In this document: positions 15,911 through 22,971 of the stretch, one piece after another
Numbering within the stretch: the first letter of the stretch is position 1
Layout: each line of letters opens with the position of its first letter
NCBI GenBank assembly: GCA_026387805.1
Contig: JAPLKY010000072.1
Span: 1 to 27,419 of the forward strand
Length of the DNA: 27,419 bases
Source of the DNA: Candidatus Krumholzibacteriia bacterium
Lineage (GTDB): Bacteria; Krumholzibacteriota; Krumholzibacteriia; Krumholzibacteriales; Krumholzibacteriaceae
Direction of reading: 5' to 3'
Notes under the pieces: generated by a model
What the model was told of the DNA's origin: nothing
The model's database searches: none
The model's input: only the letters and a program-made list of their open reading frames with translations
Position numbers and translations under genes: made by a program

Positions 15911-16804
15911 TCAATCCCCCTTCACGAGCAGCTTCTTCGCGTAGCGCGCGTGCAGGTGTCCGAGCCCCCGCGCCACGTGCAGCGTCACGATCATCAGGAA
16001 GAAGCCTCCCATGACGACGAGCGGCATGCTCCACCCCGGCAGATAGTACGCATGATGATCCGTTTGCACGAAGGGGAAATTGAAAATGTAATGCAGAATC
16101 GGCATCACGATGAGCCCGAGCGACAGGGCGATGAGCGTGATCGTGATCGTGAAGTAGAGTATGCCGAGCGGGAGCTGCAGGATCATGTAGAGGATCGCCG
16201 ACCAGATCGTGCGATCGCCGATAAGCGCCTTGAAGCCGCCCCACCATCCGAGATCCTTCCTGAAGAACGCGACGTGCCGCGGCATCCGCTCGCCGAGCAC
16301 TCCTTCGATGATCCTTCCCTCGATGAGCGCGATTCCGCGGACCGACAGGAGAAACGCGGCCACGAACGGCAAGCCGATGATGAGAACGATGAAACCCGCC
16401 GAGAGCGAAAGCGCCGTGGTGGCCCATGTAAAATAGAAAATGCCCGTCGCGAGCGAGAGAAGCATGTAGAGGAGAGCCCCATAGGTACGGATATCTCCGA
16501 GCACTCCGAAGAACCCGTTTCCGCGGGGTTTCACGATGCCCGGACCCGGAATTGCGAGCGCGTTTGGCGTCATGTTCTCCATCTCCTTATAAGCGGCGGC
16601 CACCTCTGCCGGCGCCCCGTAGGTTTCGATGATTCTTCCGAGCGCGGTTTCGGCATCGAGGCCGGGCTCCGTATCGAGCGCCTGCTCAAGCGCGGTCGCG
16701 AGGTGCTCTTCCGCGTCGGACAGGGCGTCCTGGATCGTCGCGCGATCCGCTCCGGCGAGAGCCGTCTTCAGCTTCACCAGGTAATCGTCTATCGCCTTAT
16801 TCAT
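15911..16804 (-). CDS. HAAS-domain / 'sensor' domain multi-pass membrane protein
   Basis: Membrane protein of 297 aa. The N-terminal ~75 residues (DDYLVKLKTAL, DALSDAEEHLATAL, IIETYGAPAEVAAAY) look like the HAAS domain, found in membrane proteins paired with PadR regulators. Residues ~100-285 contain about five hydrophobic helices in two similar halves (GDIRTYGALLYMLLSLATGIFYF and GDRTIWSAILYMILQLPLGILYF). That matches the 'putative sensor' membrane domain, often found next to histidine kinases or PadR genes. The ATG lies within the 3' end of the PadR gene (8-base overlap), implying translational coupling. It likely senses envelope or lipid state, but the signal is unknown. Confidence 0.78.
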   Translation of the reverse strand: MNKAIDDYLVKLKTALAGADRATIQDALSDAEEHLATALEQALDTEPGLDAETALGRIIETYGAPAEVAAAYKEMENMTPNALAIPGPGIVKPRGNGFFGVLGDIRTYGALLYMLLSLATGIFYFTWATTALSLSAGFIVLIIGLPFVAAFLLSVRGIALIEGRIIEGVLGERMPRHVAFFRKDLGWWGGFKALIGDRTIWSAILYMILQLPLGILYFTITITLIALSLGLIVMPILHYIFNFPFVQTDHHAYYLPGWSMPLVVMGGFFLMIVTLHVARGLGHLHARYAKKLLVKGD

Positions 16805-17165
16805 GGTAGATTCCTTTCAGGACCGAGTCGACGAAGGCCTTGTTTTCGCTCCAGATCGCGGTCCAGCGATCGAGGGCGGCACGCCCTTCCTCCGTGATGC
16901 GGTAGTAGCGCCGCGGAGGGCCCGTCACGGATGGCTCGACCGTGCTTTCGAGGAGCCCCGTCTTTTCGAGCGACCTCAGGACGGGGTAGAGGGCGCCCTG
17001 CTTCATCATCGGCACGTCCTCGCTCCCCGCGTCGATGAGCTTCGCGATCTGATAGCCGTATATCGGCTCCGAAGCGCGGCTCACCACACTGAGGAGCACG
17101 AGCGCCGCGGTGCCGGCATTGAGCTCCTTCTGAAACTTCCTGTCTTCATTGCGCGTCGGCTTCAA
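16797..17165 (-). CDS. PadR-family transcriptional regulator
   Basis: Winged-helix repressor of 122 aa. The PadR signature is clear: AALVLLSVVSRASEPIYGYQIAKLI, then KQGALYPVLRSLEKTGLLES, then PPRRYYRITEEGRAALDRW. Start is TTG 17165, supported by AGGGGGA about eight bases upstream and by an in-frame stop two codons before it. Overlap with the HAAS gene makes a regulator/membrane-sensor pair of a known type. A perfect palindrome overlaps its promoter (17205-17220), so autorepression is likely. The divergent ankyrin/MBL gene could be a second target. Confidence 0.92.
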   Translation of the reverse strand: MKPTRNEDRKFQKELNAGTAALVLLSVVSRASEPIYGYQIAKLIDAGSEDVPMMKQGALYPVLRSLEKTGLLESTVEPSVTGPPRRYYRITEEGRAALDRWTAIWSENKAFVDSVLKGIYHE

Positions 17166-17204
17166 GATTCAATCCCCCTATTTCATATCAGTACCATTAT
17201 CAAC

Positions 17205-17220
17205 ATACCACTAGTGGTAT
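17205..17220. promoter_or_regulatory. Perfect 16-bp palindrome, probable PadR operator
   Basis: ATACCACTAGTGGTAT is a perfect palindrome touching the -10 element and centred on the predicted transcription start of padR-HAAS. PadR proteins typically bind such AT-flanked dyads over their own promoters. Confidence 0.7.
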
Positions 17221-17247
17221 TTTAATAGTAGTACGTTGAAAAGTCAA
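17219..17247 (-). promoter_or_regulatory. Sigma70 promoter of the PadR operon
   Basis: The minus strand has TTGACT (17242-17247), a 17-base spacer and TAAAAT (17219-17224). Both hexamers match consensus at 5 of 6 positions. The start is predicted near 17212, inside the palindrome. Confidence 0.72.
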
Positions 17248-17294
17248 GAAGGTTCCGGAAAAATCCGGCGCAGCTGCTCCCGGATCGCCGTTGT

Positions 17295-17336
17295 TCTCGG
17301 CAACACTAATAATGACAAAAAGTTAAATCGCCGAGA
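17295..17336. repeat. Inverted repeat in the PadR-MBL divergent region
   Basis: TCTCGGC (17295-17301) and GCCGAGA (17330-17336) are perfect complements around a 28-base AT-rich spacer. It could be a binding site or a weak hairpin upstream of the ankyrin/MBL gene; significance is uncertain. Confidence 0.3.
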
Positions 17337-17436
17337 GAAATGGAACCTTTCGTTCGGCCCGGCACTATACCTGAATGGCCGTTCACCGCCGGCATATTCC
17401 CGGGTCGTTGGGAGATTTCGGATTCAGGGGGGACGT

Positions 17437-18093
17437 ATGAAGATCTCAAGTCGTCTGTTCGCGGCGGCGCTGATCGTCGCCGTGTGCGTGTCGAACTCGT
17501 TTGCCGGAGAGATTCACGAGGCGATCAAGCAGGGTGATTTCGAGAAGGTCAAAGCGCTCGCGAAGAGCGACGCGGGCCTTCTCGAGATAAAGGACGCGGA
17601 CGGCAGCACGCCGCTGAAGGACGCCGTGAACCGCGGGTATTGTGAAATCGCCGATCTCTTCTTGCAGCGGGGGGCCGACGTGAAGGCGATCGATCTGAAG
17701 ACCGGCGCGAGCCTGCTCCATCTCGCGGCCGTGCGCGGTTACGGGAAGGTGGCCGATCTTCTCGTCCGAAGCGGCGCGGACGTGAACGCGAAGGATAGCG
17801 AAGGCCAAGGGCCTGAAGGAAATCGAATCGGGCATCGCCACGCTCAAAAAACGTCCCGTCGAGGGGGAGGCATACGTCTATTACCTCGGCCACGCCGGAT
17901 GGGCGGTCGAGACGAAGAACAATGTGCTCATATTCGACTTCTTCAAGGTGAGCAATCCGGCGGATGTGCCGAGCCTCGTCAATGGAGGCATCGACCCGGC
18001 GGAGTGCGACGGGAAGAAGGTCACCGTCTTCGTCTCGCACAAGCACAGCGATCATTTCGACAAGTCGATTCTGGGCTGGAACGGAAAGATTGA
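17437..18093 (+). pseudogene. Ankyrin-repeat 5' part of a frameshifted ankyrin-MBL gene
   Basis: The ATG follows a strong AGGGGGGA SD. A signal peptide (MKISSRLFAAALIVAVCVSNSFA) puts the product outside the cytoplasm. Ankyrin repeats follow: GEIHEAIKQGDFEKVKALAK, DGSTPLKDAVNRGYCEIADLFLQRGADV and GASLLHLAAVRGYGKVADLLVRSGADVNAKDSEG. Within the next repeat the expected TPLxxA core is missing and the frame shifts near 17785-17815. The rest of this frame (to 18093) is arginine-rich nonsense, while the metallo-beta-lactamase domain continues in the next frame. The change equals a deletion of a length not divisible by three inside a repeat, or a sequencing error. Confidence 0.72.
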
Positions 18094-18598
18094 GAATCTC
18101 ACCTACGTGTTCGGAGAGAAGCCGGATTCCGCCTTCGCGTACGAGCTCATCGGGCCGCGGGAGAGACGCGTCATCAACGGGATCGACGTTTCGACGATCA
18201 AGTCGACCGACGCCGGGGTAGCCTTCATCGTCGCGGTCGACGGCGTGACGATCTTCCACGCGGGGGATCACGCAAACTCGCAGAACGATGTCTCCGGCCC
18301 CTTCACGCCCGAGATCGATTATCTCGCGGGCAACGCGCGGAAGGTCGATATCGCCTTCGAACCGGTCTGCGGCTGCGGATTTCCCGAGCTCGAATGCGTG
18401 CGGAAGGGGATCTACTACTCGGTGGAGAAGCTCGATCCGAAGGTCCTGTTCCCGATGCACTCCGGGGGGGGCGGCGAGTACCGCTACCTCGAGTTCGCCC
18501 GGGACGCCAGGGCGAACGGCTGCAAGGCGAAGATCTGCTGCCCGGCGGCGAACGGGGATCGCTACGTGTACCGCAAAGGCTCGATACGAGAACTATAG
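17786..18598 (+). pseudogene. Metallo-beta-lactamase-fold 3' part of the ankyrin-MBL gene
   Basis: This frame is open from just after a stop at 17783. It reads RIAKAKGLKEIESG, a plausible ankyrin end, then an MBL-fold hydrolase: YYLGHAGWAVETKNNVLIFDF, the metal-binding SHKHSDHFD (HxHxDH), FHAGDHAN and a late PMHSGGGGE. The overall plan is that of UlaG-like/MBL hydrolases with a short core. If translated alone, the first ATG is at 17924, which would remove the first beta strands, so the domain is probably not functional without the upstream part. Metal ligands look intact, which suggests recent disruption. A textbook terminator follows. Confidence 0.7.
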
Positions 18599-18622
18599 GT
18601 TGACGCACAACCTTTCTCGAGA

Positions 18623-18651
18623 GGGGGCGGCAGGCAAGCCGCCCCCTTTTT
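18623..18651 (+). terminator. Rho-independent terminator
   Basis: A perfect 9-bp stem, GGGGGCGGC / GCCGCCCCC, with a 6-base loop is followed directly by TTTTT. It lies 25 bases after the MBL stop codon. On the minus strand no T-run follows the stem. Confidence 0.92.
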
Positions 18652-18690
18652 CATGCGAGGGGTGATCCCGTGGATGGGGGAACGAGGCGG

Positions 18691-19179
18691 TCAGGTCGAA
18701 ATGAGGTGATGGAAGAGCTGCGTCCGGTTCCTGACGCCGAGCTTCCGGTACAGCTTCCAGAGATGGTTCTTCACCGTCTTCTCGCTGATGGAGAGCTCCT
18801 GCGATATCTCGCGGTTGCTCTTTCCTCTGAGCAGGTGCGAGAGGATTTCCTTCTCTCTCTTCGAAACGTTCGAGGCGCCGCTGCGAAAGACGGGGTTCGC
18901 CATGAGCCGGGGAAGGCCGATCGCCCTCTCGCGTCCCTCGCCGAGGCGCGCGACCAGGAGGCCGACCGATCTCGCCTCGTCGGCGAGCGTTTCGAGCCGC
19001 GCGCACAGGCCGTTCAAGGCGCCGATGATCGTCTCGATCCGTTCGTCCAAAGAACCGCGAACGGGGGCGGCGAGATCGTCGAGGATCGCGTCGAGCTCGA
19101 CCGGGATCTCCCGGGGCGAAGCGCCGGCGGGCGCGTCGTAGGCCGAGGAACGACCGGTTAGTTCCTTCACCACGGTCAT
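18691..19179 (-). CDS. LuxR/GerE-type HTH regulator without receiver domain (second copy)
   Basis: A 162-aa paralogue of the protein at 1864-2370. The C-terminal HTH is nearly the same (VSKREKEILSHLLRGKSNREIS, SEKTVKNHLWKLYRKLGVRNRTQLFHHLI). The N-terminal ~95 residues are helical, with no receiver-domain acidic residues. I chose ATG 19179, which overlaps the GAF-gene stop as ATGA and has GAGGTGA upstream; the longer in-frame start at 19254 would lie inside the GAF gene. Coupled translation argues for a stoichiometric partnership with the GAF protein. Targets are unknown; its own promoter and the fibre operon are plausible. Confidence 0.85.
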   Translation of the reverse strand: MTVVKELTGRSSAYDAPAGASPREIPVELDAILDDLAAPVRGSLDERIETIIGALNGLCARLETLADEARSVGLLVARLGEGRERAIGLPRLMANPVFRSGASNVSKREKEILSHLLRGKSNREISQELSISEKTVKNHLWKLYRKLGVRNRTQLFHHLIST

Positions 19180-20093
19180 TCGTTGTTCACCTCGTCCTTT
19201 CGGGACTTCGCCGATTTCACCCGCGCGTGGTGAGAGAGCATCTTTCTCATCCAATTCATGTGTTCCGTATGCCTGATGCAGGCGCCGGCGCCCGACGCGA
19301 AGCCCTGGAGCGCGATGAGGTCTTCGGATTCGTAGATGATGTCGGCCGATCGGCTGCTCACGTTGAGCACGCCGACGAGCTCGTCACGCACGATGATCGG
19401 CACGACCATGGCGGAGGTGAGCGACGGGTCCTTGTACTCAAGCCCCGGATATTTACCGTAATCTGACGGGCTGGAGAGGAGTATAGGTTCGCGGTGTTGA
19501 GCAGCATATCCGGCTATCCCCTCTCCCAGCCCCTGTCTCCTGTGCAATATTTCCTGCATGCCGTGCCCGCAGACCGATCGGACGACGATCTCCTTCTTCG
19601 CCTCTTCGAACAGCATGAGGGAAGCGCGATAGCAGGAGAAGGTTTCGACGCAAATCGTCGTGATCCGATCGAAGATGTTCTGCAGGTTCGTTTCGACGCT
19701 GATGATCTGACTGATACTGCTGAGCGCCAGAACGCGAGTGGAATGGCGGCGGAGCCGCGCGTCCGCTTCGGCGCGCACGCGCTGGAGCTCCTTGTGCATC
19801 GCGATGACGTTACGCTGCTGTTGCGCGAGGTAGCCGACGAAGACGATCACGATGAGCGACAGTCCCACGATGAGGACCATCTCCGTCTTGATCCACGGCC
19901 AGAAACGGGCGATGCGCTCGTTCAGAAGCGGCGGGATCGCGGTGCCGAGCCCGATCGTCGTGAGGATGTGTATCCCGGCTAGGAGGAACCAGTTGCGCCA
20001 GATGTTCCGGTAGAATCCGCGGTCGTCGGATACGAGAAGGGCTTTGCCGCGTGATTTCGCGGGTCGGCGCGCATCTGTGATCGGGGTCGTCAT
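19176..20093 (-). CDS. Two-TM membrane GAF sensor (second copy)
   Basis: A 305-aa paralogue of the protein at 2383-3300, similar over its full length. It has TM1 (WRNWFLLAGIHILTTIGLGTAI), TM2 (MVLIVGLSLIVIVFVGYLAQQQ) and a linker that includes LALSSISQIISVETNLQNIF. The GAF core has GEGIAGYAAQHREPILL and MVVPIIVRDELVGVLNVSS. The two copies conserve a C-terminal CIRHTEHMNWMRKM/CIRHAEHVNWLKQM helix outside the GAF core, a likely contact surface for the shared partner type. I chose ATG 20093 because GGGAGAGAG lies about eight bases upstream; ATG 20114 has no SD. A sigma54-type promoter lies just upstream with a short leader. Confidence 0.85.
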   Translation of the reverse strand: MTTPITDARRPAKSRGKALLVSDDRGFYRNIWRNWFLLAGIHILTTIGLGTAIPPLLNERIARFWPWIKTEMVLIVGLSLIVIVFVGYLAQQQRNVIAMHKELQRVRAEADARLRRHSTRVLALSSISQIISVETNLQNIFDRITTICVETFSCYRASLMLFEEAKKEIVVRSVCGHGMQEILHRRQGLGEGIAGYAAQHREPILLSSPSDYGKYPGLEYKDPSLTSAMVVPIIVRDELVGVLNVSSRSADIIYESEDLIALQGFASGAGACIRHTEHMNWMRKMLSHHARVKSAKSRKDEVNNE

Positions 20094-20129
20094 TCCGGTT
20101 CTCTCTCCCTTCATTCAGGAGATGCACAA

Positions 20130-20145
20130 CGCAACCGAAGTGCCA
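20130..20145 (-). promoter_or_regulatory. Sigma54-type -24/-12 promoter for the second GAF-LuxR pair
   Basis: The minus strand reads TGGCAC-TTCGG-TTGCG, with GG and GC exactly 10 bases apart and a consensus -24 half. The predicted start near 20119 gives a ~26-base leader holding the GGGAGAG SD, which supports the start codon chosen. It closely resembles the element before the pilin operon. Confidence 0.6.
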
Positions 20146-20167
20146 GCGCGCCCCGCAGGCGACCTTT

Positions 20168-20183
20168 GTCCTATATATGGGAC
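20168..20183. repeat. Near-perfect 16-bp dyad upstream of the sigma54-type promoter
   Basis: GTCCTATATATGGGAC is symmetrical except for one pair of positions. It starts 23 bases upstream of the -24 element and could bind a regulator, for example a LuxR-type dimer. The binder is not known. Confidence 0.4.
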
Positions 20184-20824
20184 CCGAGGCACGGAGCAGT
20201 CCCGGTCATGCCGCCTCGACGCCGACGGATCGATTTGATAGTTAGCTTATAAAATGTATGGCAGGTAATCAAAGTACAAAAAGTGGATGCGTTTTCACTG
20301 TGACGGCGGATCGGCATATATCACAGGGCATATCTCCGTTCGCATGCCGGCGCTCGCGTCCGAAATCATTTACGCCATAGGTGAAAATACCCAGAATTGT
20401 ATTTATTTGTTTCCACGGTGCGCTCCCGGGCGCTCATACCGGACCAGTATCGGGGTCTCCGGCGTCTTCGAAAAAGCCCGTCAGGGCGCCCATTTCCGAG
20501 CCTTTCGCCGAACGGTGAAGGAACGAAAAGGAAGGTCCGTAATATCCCCGCGGCGATTCACCCTGTGCCGAATTATTGATATGACCGTCAATTCATCGTC
20601 CGCCGTTTTCCGGCGAGCGGACCTTCGATGCGGCGCGCCGCCGGGGGCTGAAAGAATCGGGAATCGACCGATCCGAAATGCCGGCCCGGCACTCGCGGGA
20701 GCGAGATCGGCGAATATTTCTGACCAGTTGCGTTGCACAATGCCTCGTATTCGACCGGATGGGCGGTCACACGTTTTTCAGGGAACTTTGTATTATTCTC
20801 TTGCGTATATGTTTGGTGCGAACG
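20184..20824. other. Divergent intergenic region, lower GC, no convincing gene
   Basis: About 640 bases between the second GAF gene and the TetR operon, visibly richer in A/T than its surroundings. ORFs here on either strand lack SD sites and look non-coding. It contains a possible minus-strand sigma70 promoter (20246-20273) and, at its right edge, the TetR promoter. I saw no tRNA or riboswitch core. Confidence 0.45.
20246..20273 (-). promoter_or_regulatory. Possible second (sigma70) promoter for GAF-LuxR copy 2
   Basis: The minus strand has TTTGAT (20268-20273), 16 bases, then TATAAG (20246-20251). It would give a ~145-base leader. It is weaker support than the sigma54-type element and could be chance in AT-rich DNA. 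Confidence 0.3.
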
Positions 20825-20830
20825 TATATT
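20801..20830 (+). promoter_or_regulatory. Candidate promoter of the TetR-efflux operon
   Basis: -35 TTGCGT (20801-20806), 18-base spacer, -10 TATATT (20825-20830). The predicted start near 20837 is about 19 bases before ATG 20856 and just before the dyad at 20841-20861. Confidence 0.45.
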
Positions 20831-20840
20831 CCGAACTCGA

Positions 20841-20861
20841 ATTCTGATTCTGAATATGAAT
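20841..20861. promoter_or_regulatory. Probable TetR operator overlapping the start codon
   Basis: The 21-bp sequence follows ATTC-N2-ATTC-N-GAAT-N2-GAAT, perfectly symmetrical at its 16 defined bases. It lies just downstream of the -10 and includes the ATG at 20856. This position and dyad form suit autorepression by the TetR protein. Confidence 0.6.
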
Positions 20862-21518
20862 TCTAATCGATGTAAAAAGATGCAATACAATAAATCACAA
20901 GGAGTTGAACGGAGAGAGCGCGAGAAATTGCGCTGCAAAGGGGAGATCATAGCTGCGGCATTGAAGCTCTTCGCGCAGCAGGGAATCGAAAAGACCAGCA
21001 TGAAGCAGATCGCCGACGGCGCTGATATGTCGGTCGGAAAGCTGTACGCCTGTTTCCAGGGAAAGGACGAGATAATCCGCGCGCTGCTCAGCGATTCCAT
21101 GAAGTCGCTTCAGCGTATAGGGGATGAGGCGTGCAGGGGAACGGACGCTCCTCTCGAGCAAATCCGCTGCAGGCTCGTCGCGGCGGTCGATCACTTCAAG
21201 GCCCATCTCGATTTTCTCGTGATCTATCACAACGAGAGCCCGATGAGCTGCGAGGGGATGATCCGGGAGCATATCGACGCGAACATCGGGACCGTCGCGA
21301 AGCTGCTTGCGCGCGCGATCGACGACGGTGATATTCCGCCGGAAGACCCGTACGCCCTCGCGGCGATCGTCGTCGGTTCGGTGCACGAGCTCATGCACGC
21401 GTTCGCGGAGCGCGGCGGCAAGGATGCGCTCGGCGCCATTCCGGCGATCATCGACCGGATCATCATCAAGCCGCTCGAAACGAGACGGCAAAAGGATTCT
21501 GGAATGGAGGGACGCTGA
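20856..21518 (+). CDS. TetR-family transcriptional repressor
   Basis: Ligand-responsive repressor of about 220 aa. The N-terminal TetR HTH is clear: GEIIAAALKLFAQQGIEKTSMKQIADGADMSVGKLYACFQGKDEIIRALL. The rest is a helical ligand/dimer domain. The start is uncertain: ATG 20856 and ATG 20880 are both in frame with weak SDs. The longer frame upstream of 20856 lies before the predicted promoter and was rejected. It heads an operon with an outer-membrane channel, adaptor and RND pump; its stop overlaps the channel's start by one base. It probably represses the whole operon until a pump substrate binds. Confidence 0.92.
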   Translation: MNSNRCKKMQYNKSQGVERREREKLRCKGEIIAAALKLFAQQGIEKTSMKQIADGADMSVGKLYACFQGKDEIIRALLSDSMKSLQRIGDEACRGTDAPLEQIRCRLVAAVDHFKAHLDFLVIYHNESPMSCEGMIREHIDANIGTVAKLLARAIDDGDIPPEDPYALAAIVVGSVHELMHAFAERGGKDALGAIPAIIDRIIIKPLETRRQKDSGMEGR

Positions 21519-22921
21519 TGCGAGCGTTTCTGACCGGGCGCCGCGTATCGCTCCGTTGCGCGAACCTGCGGCCGTTTTTCATGATGCTCATGATCGCGGG
21601 CGCGCTGTCGCGCCCGGCGGGAGCCGGGACGCAGCCGCTGAGCCTCGAACGGGCGATCGAGCTGGGTCTCGGGAGCGACGAGACGCTTCGGCAGGCCGAG
21701 CTCGGCGTGACGGGCGCGGAGGCGCAGGTCATGCAGGCGAGATCGAACGCGCTGCCGCAGGTTTCGCTCTCGGGCCAGTACGGGCGCAACTTTCTGAAGC
21801 CCTCCCTGTTCCTCCCGGCGGTGTTCTTCGGGGGCGGGAGCGGTTCGGTGAAGATCGAGATCGGCGAGGACAACGATTTCGCCGGCTCCGCGAGCGTCTC
21901 GCAGATACTCTGGGCGGCGGGGCGCGTATCGGCGGGGCTCGAAGCGGCGAAGGAATACCTCGCGTCGTTCCGTTTCCGCGAGCTCGCGACCTCCGACTAC
22001 GTTCGCTTCAGCGTGAAAGAGGCATACTATGGCGCGCTTCTCGCCGCCGAGCTGCTCGGCATCGAGGAGAAGGCGTCCGCGGCGGCCGGCGAGGCGGCCC
22101 GCATCGCTCGTCTCGGTTACGAGCAGGGCGTCGTGAGCAAGTTCGATCTCATGCGCGCGGACGTGGAGCTCGCAAACAGAAAGGCGCCCCTCGTCAAGGC
22201 GCGGAACGACCTCGATCAGGCGATCATCGTGCTCAAGCGCCGCTGCGGTCTCGGGGCCGCGGACGAGATAGTCCTCTCCGATTCTCTCACGGCGGCCGCG
22301 CATCCCGCCGGACTCGATTCGGTCATCGCCGCGATGCGCACGGGGAGCGCCGAGATCAAGGCGCTCGAGCACGCGGTCGGCGCGCAGAGGCAGTTCCTCC
22401 GCATCGCCAAGGCGGACCGCTACCCGATGCTGCAGCTCACCGGTTCGTACGCAGTACAGACGCAGTGGTCGAACAAATGGCTTCCGTCGAGCGATCTCAT
22501 CGCGAAGAGCGCGGCGGTCCAGATCGGCCTGCAGATTCCGATCTTCGACGGTTTGAGCGCCAGGGGAAAGATCGGCAGGGCGAAGGCGGACGTGCGCACC
22601 GCCGAGATCGAGCTCGATCGCGTCGGGCGCGATAAGGAGCTCGCCGTGCGGCAGTCGTACCTTTCCATCGAAAACGCCCTCATCGCCCTCGAGGGGCGGG
22701 AGGAATCGACGCAGCTCGCCGAGGAGGCGCACCGCATCGCGCTCGTGAGGCTCGAAAACGGGCTCGGGACTCCCCTCGAGCGGCTCGACGCGGAGCTTGC
22801 GATGACGGCCGCGCGGGCGCAGCTCGCGGAGGCGCTCTTCTCCTCCAGGATGGCCCAGGCCTACCTGGAGCTCGCCGTGGGGAGCAGGAATTTCGGCGCC
22901 GTCGCCGGTAAAAGCGAATAA
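21518..22921 (+). CDS. TolC-family outer-membrane efflux channel
   Basis: Outer-membrane channel of 467 aa that would form the exit duct of the tripartite pump. A signal peptide (hydrophobic stretch FFMMLMIAGALS, ending near PAGA) is followed by two related halves of long alpha-helical, Ala/Glu/Arg-rich segments typical of outer-membrane efflux proteins. LSLERAIELGLGSDETLRQAELGVTGAEAQVMQARS opens the first; SYLSIENALIALEGREESTQLAEEAHRIALVRLENGLGT is the canonical C-terminal repeat. The ATG overlaps the TetR stop, with GGAGGG at good spacing. Length is within the usual range (~430-500). Confidence 0.93.
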   Translation: MRAFLTGRRVSLRCANLRPFFMMLMIAGALSRPAGAGTQPLSLERAIELGLGSDETLRQAELGVTGAEAQVMQARSNALPQVSLSGQYGRNFLKPSLFLPAVFFGGGSGSVKIEIGEDNDFAGSASVSQILWAAGRVSAGLEAAKEYLASFRFRELATSDYVRFSVKEAYYGALLAAELLGIEEKASAAAGEAARIARLGYEQGVVSKFDLMRADVELANRKAPLVKARNDLDQAIIVLKRRCGLGAADEIVLSDSLTAAAHPAGLDSVIAAMRTGSAEIKALEHAVGAQRQFLRIAKADRYPMLQLTGSYAVQTQWSNKWLPSSDLIAKSAAVQIGLQIPIFDGLSARGKIGRAKADVRTAEIELDRVGRDKELAVRQSYLSIENALIALEGREESTQLAEEAHRIALVRLENGLGTPLERLDAELAMTAARAQLAEALFSSRMAQAYLELAVGSRNFGAVAGKSE

Positions 22922-22971
22922 TCGAAAGTAGCGGGTCTTCCGCCCGCCGGCACGCAGAAGAAGGAGTAGCC

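Noticed and set aside
14867..16897. 676-codon plus-strand open frame
   Set aside because: It spans the lipid kinase and HAAS genes in antisense and reads as low-complexity Arg/Asp/Glu repeats; no start signal.
20287..20847. Plus-strand ORF in the divergent intergenic region
   Set aside because: No SD, no domain pattern, and it crosses the AT-rich regulatory region before the TetR promoter.
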